A DNA stretch of 64,000 nt from Saccharospirillum sp039982735 (GCF_039982735.1 NZ_JBDWXV010000003.1:485566-549565); one strand, 5' to 3'; counted from the stretch's first letter, positions 25,768 through 34,624 are shown. Numbers and translations: made by a program. Notes: a model not told the origin generated them from the letters alone.

Positions 25768-27267
25768 TTACTCATTCTCAAACCAAGGTGCCCGTGCTGC
25801 CATGATCAATTGGCCGGCACGTTCCTCGTCCATATCATCGATGTCCATCAGGTCATCGATACTCTGTTCCGCTAGATCTTCCATCGTGGCGATGCCTTTG
25901 CTCGCCAACAGGCGGGCCAGGTGTTCATCCATGCCATCCAGGCTCAGCAAGTCGTCACTGGGTGTTGCGGAATCCAGTTGCTCTTCACTCGCCAGTTCCA
26001 GCGTCAGCAACATATCTTTTGCGCGCTGACGCAGTTCGGTCACGATGTTTTCGTCAAACCCTTCAATGCCAAGCATTTCCTCTAGAGGTACGTAAGCGAC
26101 CTCTTCCAGTGTGGTGAAGCCTTCCTCTGCCAGAATGGCAGCAATGTCTTCATCGACATCCAGCTTCTCTTCAAAATAGGTAACCAGGCGACCGGCTTCC
26201 TCTTCCTGTTTCTCGTCGGCTTCTTCCTCGGTCATCACGTTGATCACCCAGCCAGTCAACTCACTGGCGAGCCGAACGTTCTGTCCACTGCGACCAATGG
26301 CAATGGCCAGGTTGTCGGCGGCAACCGCGACATCCATGGTGTTGGTATCTTCATCCATTACGATGGAAGCTACTTCAGCCGGTGCCATGGCGTTAATCAC
26401 CAATTGGGCCGGGTTGTCGTCCCACAAAATGATGTCGACACGCTCATTGTTCAGTTCGTTCGATACTGCCTGCACACGCGAACCGCGCATACCGACACAG
26501 GCACCCACCGGGTCGATACGACCGTCATTGGTTTTCACCGCAATCTTGGCGCGAGAGCCAGGGTCACGGGCACAACCACGAATTTCGATCACTTCTTCCT
26601 GAATTTCCGGCACTTCAATGCGGAACAGTTCGATCAGCATGTCGTTGCTGGCACGGCTCAGTTCGAGCTGCGGGCCACGGCCTTCAGCACGAATGTCCTG
26701 CAACACAGCGCGCACCCGGTCTCCAATGCGAAAGGTTTCACGCCCGATCACCGCTTCACGCGGCATTACGGCTTCGGCGTTGTTACCCAGGTCGACAATA
26801 ATGTTGTCACGAGTCACTTTCTTGACCGTACCCAACACCATTTCACCAACACGCTCACGGTATTGCTCAACAATTTTTGCCCGCTCGGCTTCACGCACTT
26901 TCTGTACGATGATCTGCTTGGCTGCCTGGGCGCTGATGCGGCCAAATTCAGCGTTCTCGATCACCTCTTCGTAGGTGTCGCCCTCTTGCAATGTCTTGTC
27001 GACTTCATGGGCTTCCTGAGTGGTCCATTCGCAACCCAGGGTCGGAACGCCATCATTTCCCATCACAGTCCAGCGACGAAAGGTCTGGTACTCACCGGTC
27101 TTGCGGTCGATCACAACGTGAATGTCGATCTCGCCTTCTTCATCTTCGTCGAAGCGCTTCTTGGCAGCGGCTGCCAGAGCCAGCTCCATGGCATCAAAGA
27201 TGACCTCTCGGGACACACCTTTCTCATTCGCTACTGCGTCCACGACCAGGAGAATTTCTTTACTCAT
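25768..27267 (-). CDS. nusA: Transcription termination/antitermination factor NusA
   Basis: A 499-residue RNA polymerase partner that modulates pausing, termination and rRNA antitermination. Visible domains in order: an N-terminal RNAP-binding domain (MSKEILLVVDAVANEKGVSR), an S1 domain (~135-200, GTVKKVTRDNIIVDLGNNAE), two KH domains (~200-345, VGACVGMRGSRVQAVSNELN and AIAIGRSGQNVRLASELTGW) and two C-terminal acidic repeats (~365-495), the long gamma-proteobacterial form. It lies between rimP (57 bp) and infB (19 bp). Confidence 0.97.
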   Translation of the reverse strand: MSKEILLVVDAVANEKGVSREVIFDAMELALAAAAKKRFDEDEEGEIDIHVVIDRKTGEYQTFRRWTVMGNDGVPTLGCEWTTQEAHEVDKTLQEGDTYEEVIENAEFGRISAQAAKQIIVQKVREAERAKIVEQYRERVGEMVLGTVKKVTRDNIIVDLGNNAEAVMPREAVIGRETFRIGDRVRAVLQDIRAEGRGPQLELSRASNDMLIELFRIEVPEIQEEVIEIRGCARDPGSRAKIAVKTNDGRIDPVGACVGMRGSRVQAVSNELNNERVDIILWDDNPAQLVINAMAPAEVASIVMDEDTNTMDVAVAADNLAIAIGRSGQNVRLASELTGWVINVMTEEEADEKQEEEAGRLVTYFEEKLDVDEDIAAILAEEGFTTLEEVAYVPLEEMLGIEGFDENIVTELRQRAKDMLLTLELASEEQLDSATPSDDLLSLDGMDEHLARLLASKGIATMEDLAEQSIDDLMDIDDMDEERAGQLIMAARAPWFENE

Positions 27268-27324
27268 CGTCTCAGCCTCTTGTTTGCCGGGCGGTTGACC
27301 GGGCTTTCCTTTCGGTTAATCGGT

Positions 27325-27786
27325 TTATTGCTTGTCAAAGTTCGGTATCAGGTTGGCTTTGTCGATGCTTTCGATCGGCAACAAATAGTCCATACCATCA
27401 ACGGTCACGCAGATGTCCTGATCCTCTATCGCGGACAGCACACCTTTAAATTTACGACGCCCTTCAAATGGCGCACGCAAACGCACCTGAACCCACTCAC
27501 CCAGATACGCTGAAAACTGTTCCAGACTGAACAAAGGACGATCCATACCCGGGGAGGAAACCTCCAGGGTGTAGTTCTGGCTGATCGGGTCTTCAACATC
27601 CATCACCGCGCTGATCTGGCGGCTCACTTCCGCGCATTGATCCACATTGATCCCCGCTTCGTGATCAATGTACACGCGCAGGGTGCTGTGTTTGCCCTGT
27701 GCTGAAAACTCCAGACCCCAGAATACAAAACCCAGACCGGTAATCACCGGTTCCAGCATTGCATTCAGTTCGTCGACCTTTGCCAT
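27325..27786 (-). CDS. rimP: Ribosome maturation factor RimP
   Basis: A 153-residue protein needed for 30S maturation. The N-terminal domain with GLEFSAQGKHSTLRVYIDHE and the conserved VSSPGMDRPLF motif are present, followed by an Sm-like C-terminal domain (FKGVLSAIEDQDICVTVDG). It heads the rimP-nusA-infB block downstream of the initiator tRNA. The leader upstream has several short hairpins. Confidence 0.95.
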   Translation of the reverse strand: MAKVDELNAMLEPVITGLGFVFWGLEFSAQGKHSTLRVYIDHEAGINVDQCAEVSRQISAVMDVEDPISQNYTLEVSSPGMDRPLFSLEQFSAYLGEWVQVRLRAPFEGRRKFKGVLSAIEDQDICVTVDGMDYLLPIESIDKANLIPNFDKQ

Positions 27787-28043
27787 TCAAACCCCTCTGT
27801 GAGCCCGGTTTCCGGGCCTGCCTGTTGCCAGTGGCGCTTGCCACTGACCTCTATTCGATGATGTTGTGCCCTTAGTTGACTTTTTCAGAGCCAAAAAAAG
27901 GGCAACTTTGGAACCAACGCCTTCCGTTGGCTCCGCAGGCCCAGATCGATAACACTGAGATCCCAACGGTTCCGCACTCGTGCGGTTCACGCAGGTGAGC
28001 TTCAAAACACGAAGCTCTACGGAAAACCGACCAGCCTGCTAAC
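27787..28043 (-). other. rimP-nusA leader region with several short hairpins
   Basis: This 257 bp holds no gene. On the transcribed (minus) strand I see simple hairpins: GCCCGG-AAA-CCGGGC near 27804-27818, AGTGGC-AAGC-GCCACT near 27829-27845, CCAACG/CGTTGG near 27913-27931 and CCGCAC/GTGCGG near 27971-27984. They may stabilise or process the leader of the rimP-nusA-infB mRNA. No convincing promoter is visible. Confidence 0.4.
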
Positions 28044-28068
28044 AAAAAGCCCCTGCTAGGAGGGGCTT
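28044..28068 (-). terminator. Terminator downstream of the tRNA-fMet repeat array
   Basis: On the minus strand, AGCCCCT and AGGGGCT form a 7 bp stem followed by TTTTTGTT. It lies between the tRNA region and rimP and probably ends the tRNA transcript. Confidence 0.8.
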
Positions 28069-28071
28069 CAA

Positions 28072-28200
28072 GTCGTGGTCTCGCAGACCAGTCTATGAGT
28101 CGGAAGGCCCTCTGGCTTCCGAGGGTCTGCAGACCCTACAACATACCTATCCGTGTACGTTGTTCGGTGAAAACCGCGTGATCGACGGTGACTTTCACCT
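28072..28200 (-). other. Palindrome-rich spacer between the tRNA repeats and terminator
   Basis: The 129 bp stretch contains a perfect 14 bp palindrome GGGTCTGCAGACCC (28123-28136 region) and two more small inverted repeats (TGGTCTGCGAGACCA and GGAAGCC...GGCCTTCC). No coding or known RNA family is recognised. If transcribed with the tRNA it would form a string of stem-loops. Confidence 0.4.
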
Positions 28201-28202
28201 AT

Positions 28203-28360
28203 CTAAATGGTAGCGGCGGCGGGATTTAACCGGCCGGCGCTCCGGCTACGACCTTCGGAGCGCTTTCGCTTACCAACTTTCTAAATATGGTAGCGGGGGC
28301 AGGATTTAACCGGCCGGCGTCCCGGCTACGACCTTCGGGGCGCTCTCGCTTACCAACTTT
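28203..28360 (-). repeat. Two tandem 78-80 bp units repeating the tRNA-fMet 3' end
   Basis: Unit 2 (28281-28360) begins with 27 bases identical to the end of the tRNA-fMet gene and its flank (28361-28387: acceptor 3' strand, CCA and half the T arm). It also shares CTACGACCTTCGGG with the tRNA. Unit 1 (28203-28280) is a diverged copy. Each unit replaces the anticodon and D arms with other sequence and carries a GC-rich insertion in the T-loop position. In unit 1 GCGCTCCG pairs with CGGAGCGC over 8 bp. They lie directly downstream of the tRNA gene in its transcription direction. They cannot be functional tRNAs. Confidence 0.85.
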
Positions 28361-28367
28361 CTAAATA

Positions 28368-28444
<77 letters not shown>

Positions 28445-28566
28445 ACAACACGTGTCCTATCAATCCGGACTATAAAACTTCGAGGAATTCACACTCCTCA
28501 GGCGGCGGCATTATAGGGATGCCCCGCCCGACTTTCAAGGCAAAGCCCGGAAAGTCCCCCAATAAA

Positions 28567-28594
28567 GAAAAAGGCCTGCTCGCACAGGCCTTTT
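28567..28594 (-). terminator. Terminator after tRNA-Leu
   Basis: On the minus strand, AAAGGCCTG and CAGGCCTTT pair around a six-base loop and run into a T-rich tract. It lies 3 bp past the CCA of tRNA-Leu and separates it from tRNA-fMet. Confidence 0.88.
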
Positions 28595-28597
28595 AAG

Positions 28598-28684
28598 TGG
28601 TGCCGACGACTAGACTCGAACTAGCACGGGCATAAGCCCACCACCCCCTCAAGATGGCGTGTCTACCAATTCCACCACGTCGGC
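28598..28684 (-). tRNA. leuU: tRNA-Leu (GAG)
   Basis: An 87-base class II tRNA with long variable arm and encoded CCA. The anticodon arm reads CCATC-TTGAGGG-GGTGG, giving anticodon GAG. The acceptor stem GCCGACG pairs with CGTCGGC. It sits immediately downstream of secG, as E. coli leuU does. Confidence 0.96.
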
Positions 28685-28711
28685 AAAAGCGCTCCCCGGT
28701 CGGGCTATTCC

Positions 28712-29053
28712 TTACTCGGCCGGTATATCCAAAGTATTCTGTTCGGGTGCGACTGGCGCTTCCTCGGTTTGCTCAACCGCAGGAATATCCAGACCCAGGT
28801 CATCAAGACCTTCTGCTTTTTGCTTGGCAATGTACGCCAAGCCAAAACTGGTCAGAAAAAAACCGGTCGCCAGTATGGCGGTGGTGCGGGTCAGAAAGTT
28901 GGCACTGCCACCACTGCCAAACACGGTTTGCGAGGCACCGCCACCAAAGGAGGCCCCTGCATCGGCGCCCTTGCCACGCTGAATCAGTACGAAACCGACA
29001 ACACCCAGACCCAGCAGAACATGAACCACCAACACCAAATTTTCGATAGCCAT
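28712..29053 (-). CDS. secG: Preprotein translocase subunit SecG
   Basis: A 113-residue inner-membrane subunit of SecYEG. Two membrane helices (LVLVVHVLLGLGVVGFVLI and TTAILATGFFLTSFGLAYIA) flank the conserved cytoplasmic loop QRGKGADAGASFGGGASQT and GSGGSANFLTRTTA. The C-terminal tail is acidic and Pro-rich. It starts 3 bp after tpiA stops, so the two are co-transcribed; tRNA-Leu follows 27 bp downstream. Confidence 0.96.
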   Translation of the reverse strand: MAIENLVLVVHVLLGLGVVGFVLIQRGKGADAGASFGGGASQTVFGSGGSANFLTRTTAILATGFFLTSFGLAYIAKQKAEGLDDLGLDIPAVEQTEEAPVAPEQNTLDIPAE

Positions 29054-29056
29054 TCG

Positions 29057-29812
29057 TTAAACCCCTTTCGCAGCCTGACAGATCGCAACAAACTCGTCGG
29101 CGAGCAGCGATGCTCCCCCTACCAGCCCGCCATCAATGTCGGGTTGCTGAAACAATTCCTGTGCACTGGACGCCTTGACACTGCCGCCGTAGAGCACCTG
29201 GCACTTCCCGGCAACAGACTCGGACGCCTGCGCCAACAAACCTCGAATAAACGCATGTACCGCCTGAGCCTGTTCGGGCGAAGCGGTCTTGCCGGTGCCT
29301 ATCGCCCAAACAGGCTCATAGGCAATAACAATCGTCGCGAATGCATCAATGCCAACGACATCCAATACCGCCCGCAACTGGCGACCGACAACGGCTTTTG
29401 TCTGGTCAGCTTCGCGCTCGGCGAGCGTCTCGCCGACACAAAGCATCGGCACTACACCAGCGGCCAACGCGGCCTGAACCTTCCCGGCGACAACACTGTC
29501 GCTTTCAGCGAAGAGTTCACGACGCTCAGAGTGACCTACCAAAACGTAGTCGGCCCCAAAATCCTTCACCATTCCCAGTGAAATCTCACCGGTATAGGCC
29601 CCTTTCTCAGCAGCATGGACATTCTGAATACCATATCGAATGCCACTGCCGGCGACAGCCGATGCTACCTGATCCAGGTACACAGCCGGAGGAAACACAA
29701 CAGCATCGACCGCTGCGGTATCGATTCCCTGTACAAATGCCGTCAACAAAGCGCTGTTTGCAGCCTTATCGCCATTCATCTTCCAGTTTGCGGCTACCAG
29801 TTTGCGTCGCAT
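29057..29812 (-). CDS. tpiA: Triosephosphate isomerase
   Basis: A 251-residue TIM-barrel enzyme that interconverts glyceraldehyde-3-phosphate and dihydroxyacetone phosphate. Catalytic residues are in place: Asn9-x-Lys11 (AANWKMNG), His94 in VGHSERREL and Glu166 in AYEPVWAIGTGK, followed by the flexible loop 6 sequence. The phosphate-binding GGSVKASSA segment is near the end. A perfect AAGGAGG ribosome site lies before the ATG and a promoter lies at 29839-29867. Position between glmM and secG matches Pseudomonas-type gene order. Confidence 0.97.
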   Translation of the reverse strand: MRRKLVAANWKMNGDKAANSALLTAFVQGIDTAAVDAVVFPPAVYLDQVASAVAGSGIRYGIQNVHAAEKGAYTGEISLGMVKDFGADYVLVGHSERRELFAESDSVVAGKVQAALAAGVVPMLCVGETLAEREADQTKAVVGRQLRAVLDVVGIDAFATIVIAYEPVWAIGTGKTASPEQAQAVHAFIRGLLAQASESVAGKCQVLYGGSVKASSAQELFQQPDIDGGLVGGASLLADEFVAICQAAKGV

Positions 29813-29838
29813 GCCTGACCTCCTTAAATCGGGCGCAG

Positions 29839-29867
29839 AGTGTACTGCCTTTCCACCGGCCGAGCAA
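29839..29867 (-). promoter_or_regulatory. Sigma-70 promoter of tpiA-secG
   Basis: On the minus strand, TTGCTC (29867-29862) and TACACT (29844-29839) are spaced 17 bp apart, about 27 bp upstream of the tpiA start. The leader would be short and includes the AAGGAGG ribosome site. Confidence 0.65.
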
Positions 29868-29969
29868 CAGGCTGTTTGGGAAAAACGGGGTTAAAACAAC
29901 AGCTTACCCCATAAACCCCAGTGGCTGACCAGGCTATTCTTTGCAATTGGGGTGACTTTTTCCGGCAAA

Positions 29970-31322
29970 TTATACCGCTGCAGCCTCGACCGCCGCCTTG
30001 ACGACCCCGGCCAACCGCTCACAACTGCGTTTGACCTGACCAATGTCTTCCCCTTCGACCATGACCCGAACCAGCGGTTCAGTACCGGACGGTCGCAGCA
30101 GAATCCGACCTGCATCGCCCAACACCCCGGCCTGCACATCCAACTCGGCCTGTACTTCAGGCAACGCCTGAACATCCATCTTGTTCGGCATTTGCACATT
30201 GATCATGACCTGGGGGTACTTGCGCATGCCGGATTTGGCCTGAGACAGTGTCTGGTCGGCAGACTGCAAGGCGCACAGCACCTGCAATGCGGCGACAATG
30301 CCATCCCCTGTGGTGGTGACATGCTTGCATACCAGGTGCCCGGAATTTTCGCCCCCCAACACCCAGCCGCGCTGGTGCAACTGCTCCATCACATAGCGAT
30401 CACCAACCTGTGCCCGAACCAGTTCGATGCCCTCTTTCCTGAGCGCCACTTCAAGACCCAGATTGGTCATCAGCGTACCGACCACCCCCCCCTGCAGACG
30501 ATTCTGGCGGTGCAGATGAATGGCAAGCAGGTACAGCAACTCGTCGCCATCGACCAGCTCACCTTCATTGTCGACCATCAACACCCGGTCGCCGTCGCCA
30601 TCAAAGGCGATACCCAGATCAGCCTCCTGCTCGAGCACGGCTCGCTGCAGACTGGCCGGATGGGTCGATCCCACGCCCTTGTTAATGTTCAGGCCGTCCG
30701 GCGTGGCTCCAACCAGGCTGACCCTGGCGCCCAACTCCCGAAACACCTTGGGAGCCACATCGTAGGTGGCGCCGTGGGCACAATCGAGCACGATGTGCAG
30801 GCCATCCAGGTTGAGGTAGCCCGAGGTACTTTTACAAAATTCCACATACCGACCACCGGCATCGTTGATGCGCACTGCCTTACCCAGCAAGTGACTCTCA
30901 GCCGTGGTCATCACCTTTTCAAGCTCGGCTTCGATGGACAACTCCACCTCATCCGGCAGCTTGGTGCCGTCTGCGGAGAAGAATTTGATGCCATTGTCGT
31001 AGTAGGGGTTGTGCGAGGCTGAAATGACAATACCCGCGTCAGCATGAAACGCACGGGTCAAATAGGCTACGGCTGGCGTTGGCATTGGCCCAACCAGCAG
31101 GATATCGCACCCGGCAGCCGACAAGCCGGCTTCCAGAACCGCCTCGAACATATAACCCGATATTCGGGTGTCTTTGCCGATCAGTATTTTGCTATGTCCT
31201 TCACTGGCGAACACCCGGCCAGCAGCCCAGCCCAGTTTCAATAGAAATTCAGGAGTAATGGCGCCGCTTCCAACCCGGCCCCGTATGCCATCCGTGCCAA
31301 AATACTGTTTTTCCTGACTCAC
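29970..31322 (-). CDS. glmM: Phosphoglucosamine mutase
   Basis: A 450-residue enzyme converting glucosamine-6-phosphate to glucosamine-1-phosphate for peptidoglycan and LPS precursor synthesis. The active-site phosphoserine loop SASHNP is at 101-106 (Ser103). The metal loop DGDGDR is near 245, the sugar loop GGENSGH near 330, and the phosphate loop RPSGTEPLVRVM near the C-terminus. The start is GTG 31322, with AAGGAG about 8 bases upstream. It lies 60 bp after folP in the conserved ftsH-folP-glmM order. Confidence 0.96.
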   Translation of the reverse strand: MSQEKQYFGTDGIRGRVGSGAITPEFLLKLGWAAGRVFASEGHSKILIGKDTRISGYMFEAVLEAGLSAAGCDILLVGPMPTPAVAYLTRAFHADAGIVISASHNPYYDNGIKFFSADGTKLPDEVELSIEAELEKVMTTAESHLLGKAVRINDAGGRYVEFCKSTSGYLNLDGLHIVLDCAHGATYDVAPKVFRELGARVSLVGATPDGLNINKGVGSTHPASLQRAVLEQEADLGIAFDGDGDRVLMVDNEGELVDGDELLYLLAIHLHRQNRLQGGVVGTLMTNLGLEVALRKEGIELVRAQVGDRYVMEQLHQRGWVLGGENSGHLVCKHVTTTGDGIVAALQVLCALQSADQTLSQAKSGMRKYPQVMINVQMPNKMDVQALPEVQAELDVQAGVLGDAGRILLRPSGTEPLVRVMVEGEDIGQVKRSCERLAGVVKAAVEAAAV

Positions 31323-31382
31323 TCGTTCTTCTCCTTGGTTTAAGGTGCTTTTGCCAAAGCCACCCCAAAAACACGACTTTTC

Positions 31383-32237
31383 TTACGCCGACTGGTGCAG
31401 GGCGTTGATCACGGCAATGGCATCTGCGGTTTCCGCCACATCATGCACACGCACGATGGACGCGCCGTTCATCGCCGCGGCAACAGCAGCGGCCAGGCTG
31501 CCATAAAGACGCTGATCGACCGGTTTGCCCAGTACATCGCCAATCATCGATTTGCGCGACAGCCCCACCAGCACCGGGCAACCCCAGCGGGTAAAGCGCT
31601 GCAAATGCTTCAGCAAACTGAGATTGTGGCCCAGTGTCTTGCCAAAACCAAACCCCGGGTCAACCAAAAGTTGCTGACGTTGCAGTCCGGCGGCCTCACA
31701 GGCGCTAATCCGTGCATCGAGGTAACGCTCAACCTCAGCAACCACATCGTCGTATTCCGGACTCATCTGCATCGTGCCGGGCTGGCCCTGCATGTGCATC
31801 AGACATACCGACAGGCCGGTCTCTACGGCGGCCTGCATGGCCCCTTCGCGAGACAGGGCACGGACATCGTTGATCAGGTGCGCTCCAGCTCGCGCGGCCT
31901 CCCGCATGACCTCCGGGGTGCTGGTGTCGACCGACAAGATCACCTCGGTGTCTTGCGCCAGCGCCTCAACCACGGGCACAACCCGGTCCAGCTCCTGCTG
32001 TACGCTGACCGGGGTGGCACCCGGGCGCGTGCTCTCGCCACCCACATCCAGAATACTGGCACCGGCCGACACCAGGCGCCGAGCCTGGGCCAGAGCGGCT
32101 TCGGCCTTAATGAACCGGCCACCGTCTGAAAAACTGTCGGGAGTCACGTTCACCACGCCCATAACCCGGGTAACGCTGAGATCCAACGAACGATCACCAA
32201 ATAGCCAACCAGACCCGCTGGCGTGAGTACCCGTCAT
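31383..32237 (-). CDS. folP: Dihydropteroate synthase
   Basis: A 284-residue TIM-barrel enzyme that joins para-aminobenzoate to hydroxymethyl-dihydropterin pyrophosphate in folate synthesis; it is the sulfonamide target. The pterin/PABA motifs MGVVNVTPDSFSDGG, DVGGESTRPGA, and the later LVDPGFGFGKT and VLVGLSRKSMIG are intact. ATG 32237 (MTGTHASG) is chosen because AAAGGAG stands 8 bases upstream; an in-frame ATG 20 codons earlier lies within the ftsH terminator region. It is downstream of ftsH and upstream of glmM. Confidence 0.95.
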   Translation of the reverse strand: MTGTHASGSGWLFGDRSLDLSVTRVMGVVNVTPDSFSDGGRFIKAEAALAQARRLVSAGASILDVGGESTRPGATPVSVQQELDRVVPVVEALAQDTEVILSVDTSTPEVMREAARAGAHLINDVRALSREGAMQAAVETGLSVCLMHMQGQPGTMQMSPEYDDVVAEVERYLDARISACEAAGLQRQQLLVDPGFGFGKTLGHNLSLLKHLQRFTRWGCPVLVGLSRKSMIGDVLGKPVDQRLYGSLAAAVAAAMNGASIVRVHDVAETADAIAVINALHQSA

Positions 32238-32268
32238 GAAGGCGACTCCTTTAAACAAATGCTTACAT

Positions 32269-32296
32269 AAAAAAACGGCGCCGGAGCGCCGTTTCA
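32269..32296 (-). terminator. Terminator between ftsH and folP
   Basis: On the minus strand, AAACGGCGC and GGCGCCGTTT form a GC-rich stem with a short loop followed by T7. It lies 22 bp after the ftsH stop and separates the heat-shock-type ftsH transcript from folP. Confidence 0.82.
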
Positions 32297-32318
32297 AAAT
32301 TTTTGCCGAGCCAGAGGC

Positions 32319-34241
32319 TTATTCGGTCTGGCCGTCCCGGTCCAGATCAGCCTGGTCCTGAGAGGGTTCAGCCGTGGTATCGGCAGGCTCGCCTGATTGT
32401 GCCTTGCCACCACCTGAATCCCGATCGTCCCAGCCTTTGGGCGCTCTTGGCTTGTTGCCGTTCATAATGTCGTTGATTTGCTCGGCATCAATGGTCTCAT
32501 AGTCCATCAGCGCATCTTTCATCATTTCGAGCTTATCCCGATTGGCTTCGAGCAATTCACTGGCGGTTTTGTAACACCGGTCGAGAATACTCTTAATCTC
32601 CGAGTCAACCGCGCGAGCGGTTTCCGGAGACAGCTGTGCCATGGACGACTGACTGCCCAGATACCCCTGCTGTTCTTCTTCAAACTGCTGGGCACCCAGC
32701 TCACTCAGGCCCCACTTGGTCACCATGTTGCGAGCCAGTTGCGTCGCCCGCTCAATATCATTCGACGCACCCGTGGTCACGCCTTCCTTACCGTTGGTCA
32801 TTTCCTCGGCAATTCGGCCGCCGTACAGCGAACAAATCTGACTTTCCAGCTGACGCTTACTGATTGAGTAACGGTCTTCTTCAGGCAAGTACATGGTCAC
32901 ACCCAGGGCACGACCACGCGGAATAATACTGACCTTGTAGACCGGGTCGTGCTCGGGTACCAGCCGGCCAATAATGGCGTGGCCAGACTCGTGATAAGCG
33001 GTATTGATCTTTTCTTTCTCGGACATGACCATGGATTTGCGCTCAGCACCCATCATGATCTTGTCTTTCGCCCGGTCGAACTCTTCCATCGACACGGTGC
33101 GCTTGCTGAGGCGTGCCGCAAAGAGCGCCGCTTCGTTGGCAAGGTTGGCCAGATCTGCACCCGAGAAACCGGGTGTACCGCGAGCAATCACCGACGCATC
33201 AACGTCGTCGCCCACCGGAATCTTGCGCATGTGAACTTTCAGTATCTGTTCACGTCCACGAACATCGGGCAGTGCTACTACGACCTGGCGGTCGAACCGA
33301 CCGGGACGCAACAGTGCCGGATCAAGCACATCGGGCCGGTTAGTGGCCGCGATAACAATAATGCCATCGTTGACTTCAAAGCCGTCCATCTCGACCAGCA
33401 ACTGGTTCAGTGTTTGTTCGCGTTCATCGTTACCACCACCGATACCAACACCACGTGAACGGCCTACGGCATCGATTTCGTCGATAAAGATAATGCATGG
33501 CGCCTGCTTCTTGGCCTGATCGAACATGTCGCGTACGCGCGATGCCCCCACACCAACAAACATTTCGACAAAGTCGGAACCGGAAATCGAGAAGAAGGGT
33601 ACCTTGGCTTCACCGGCAATGGCTTTTGCCAGCAAGGTCTTACCGGTACCGGGCGAACCGACCATCAAGACGCCACGAGGAATGCGACCACCCAGACGCT
33701 GATACTTGCCCGGGTCGCGCAGGAATTCGACCAGCTCCTGGACGTCCTCCTTAGCTTCTTCAACACCGGCTACGTCTGCGAAGGTGGTCTTAATCTGATC
33801 TTCGCTGAGCATCTTGGCCTTGCTCTTACCAAAGCTCATCGGACCCTTGCCGCCACCGGCACCGCCCTGCATCTGGCGCATGAAGAACATGAACACAGCA
33901 AGAATGATCAGGATCGGGAAGGCAGCCACGAGCAACTGGGACCAGATGCTTTGCTGTTCCGGCTGCTTGGATTCCACTTCAACATTGTGCTCGATCATGT
34001 TGTCGATCAGCTCGGAATCATCCACATAAGGCGGCCGCACGGTCTCGAATGTTGAACCGTCGCGACGAACACCGTTAATGGTCAGCCCCTGATAAACCAC
34101 AGACCGCACCTGATCCTGCTCTACCTGCTGCACAAAGCGGGAATAGCTCATTTCTTCAGAGGTGGCCGTCGTATCAAAATTGTTAAAAACGGCCAGCAGA
34201 ACTGCCGCGATAATCAGCCATAGAACCAGATTTTTAGCCAT
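32319..34241 (-). CDS. ftsH: ATP-dependent zinc metalloprotease FtsH
   Basis: A 640-residue membrane AAA+ protease that degrades misfolded membrane proteins and, in E. coli, sigma-32 and LpxC. Two N-terminal membrane helices (~5-22 and ~104-122) flank a periplasmic domain. The AAA module has Walker A GSPGTGKT at 195-202, Walker B CIIFIDEIDAVG and the pore motif FVGVGASRVRDMF. The zinc site HESGH is at 417-421. The tail is acidic and Gln/Asp-rich. I use ATG 34241 (MAKNLVLWLII), which fits the family; a TTG three codons earlier is possible. A sigma-32 type promoter lies upstream. Confidence 0.97.
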   Translation of the reverse strand: MAKNLVLWLIIAAVLLAVFNNFDTTATSEEMSYSRFVQQVEQDQVRSVVYQGLTINGVRRDGSTFETVRPPYVDDSELIDNMIEHNVEVESKQPEQQSIWSQLLVAAFPILIILAVFMFFMRQMQGGAGGGKGPMSFGKSKAKMLSEDQIKTTFADVAGVEEAKEDVQELVEFLRDPGKYQRLGGRIPRGVLMVGSPGTGKTLLAKAIAGEAKVPFFSISGSDFVEMFVGVGASRVRDMFDQAKKQAPCIIFIDEIDAVGRSRGVGIGGGNDEREQTLNQLLVEMDGFEVNDGIIVIAATNRPDVLDPALLRPGRFDRQVVVALPDVRGREQILKVHMRKIPVGDDVDASVIARGTPGFSGADLANLANEAALFAARLSKRTVSMEEFDRAKDKIMMGAERKSMVMSEKEKINTAYHESGHAIIGRLVPEHDPVYKVSIIPRGRALGVTMYLPEEDRYSISKRQLESQICSLYGGRIAEEMTNGKEGVTTGASNDIERATQLARNMVTKWGLSELGAQQFEEEQQGYLGSQSSMAQLSPETARAVDSEIKSILDRCYKTASELLEANRDKLEMMKDALMDYETIDAEQINDIMNGNKPRAPKGWDDRDSGGGKAQSGEPADTTAEPSQDQADLDRDGQTE

Positions 34242-34624
34242 ATCGTTCAACTTTTACCCTCGTTGGCAGCCAGGCTGCGTAGGTCGTTTGTCTCCGTCCC
34301 GGCCTACCCTCGGGTGGCCAGAGACGGGTGCGCAACACCGGCGTGATGGTGTGATATCAGCCCGGTATCTACGCGTAAATTCGGTCAGCAGACTTATCCG
34401 GCTATTCGGAATAAGACCTGCCCTCAAGCCTCAAATGCCAACTGGCACAGACTTTTTGCACACCGAAATAATGGGGTGCAGTAATTAAATTGCAAGAACA
34501 ACCGGGCTATCATCCCGATTGATCTGCAGCCTTGTCCGGCTTCCTGCCTGGTTGGGCTGTGTTTGGCAGGGTGTTCTAAAGTACAATGCCGTTTTTTGCA
34601 AGCAACTGAGTCTGAGAGACACCC
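34242..34624. other. 383 bp divergent ftsH-yhbY gap lacking rlmE
   Basis: In E. coli and Pseudomonas the 23S rRNA methyltransferase gene rlmE (ftsJ) lies between yhbY and ftsH. Here no frame on either strand encodes an RlmE-like protein. The only recognisable content is the heat-shock promoter at 34468-34496 and a possible -10 (TACAAT) near 34581 for yhbY. The remainder shows nothing I can name. Confidence 0.6.
34468..34496 (-). promoter_or_regulatory. Heat-shock (sigma-32) type promoter of ftsH
   Basis: On the minus strand, CTTGCAA (34496-34490) and CCCCATTAT (34476-34468) are separated by 13 bp. The sigma-32 consensus is CTTGAAA-N13-15-CCCCATnT, so only one base of the -35 differs. It points at ftsH, a known RpoH regulon member, about 225 bp upstream of its start. 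rpoH itself is in this window at 60003-60875. Confidence 0.72.

Noticed and set aside
26404..27513. A 369-codon open frame on the plus strand
   Set aside because: It is antisense to nusA and the end of rimP, both firmly identified; no ribosome site or family similarity.
28203..28360. CRISPR array or extra tRNA genes
   Set aside because: Only two units, no separate repeat/spacer pattern, and the anticodon and D arms are missing, so neither fits.
29952..31022. A 356-codon open frame on the plus strand
   Set aside because: Antisense to glmM with its intact active-site motifs.
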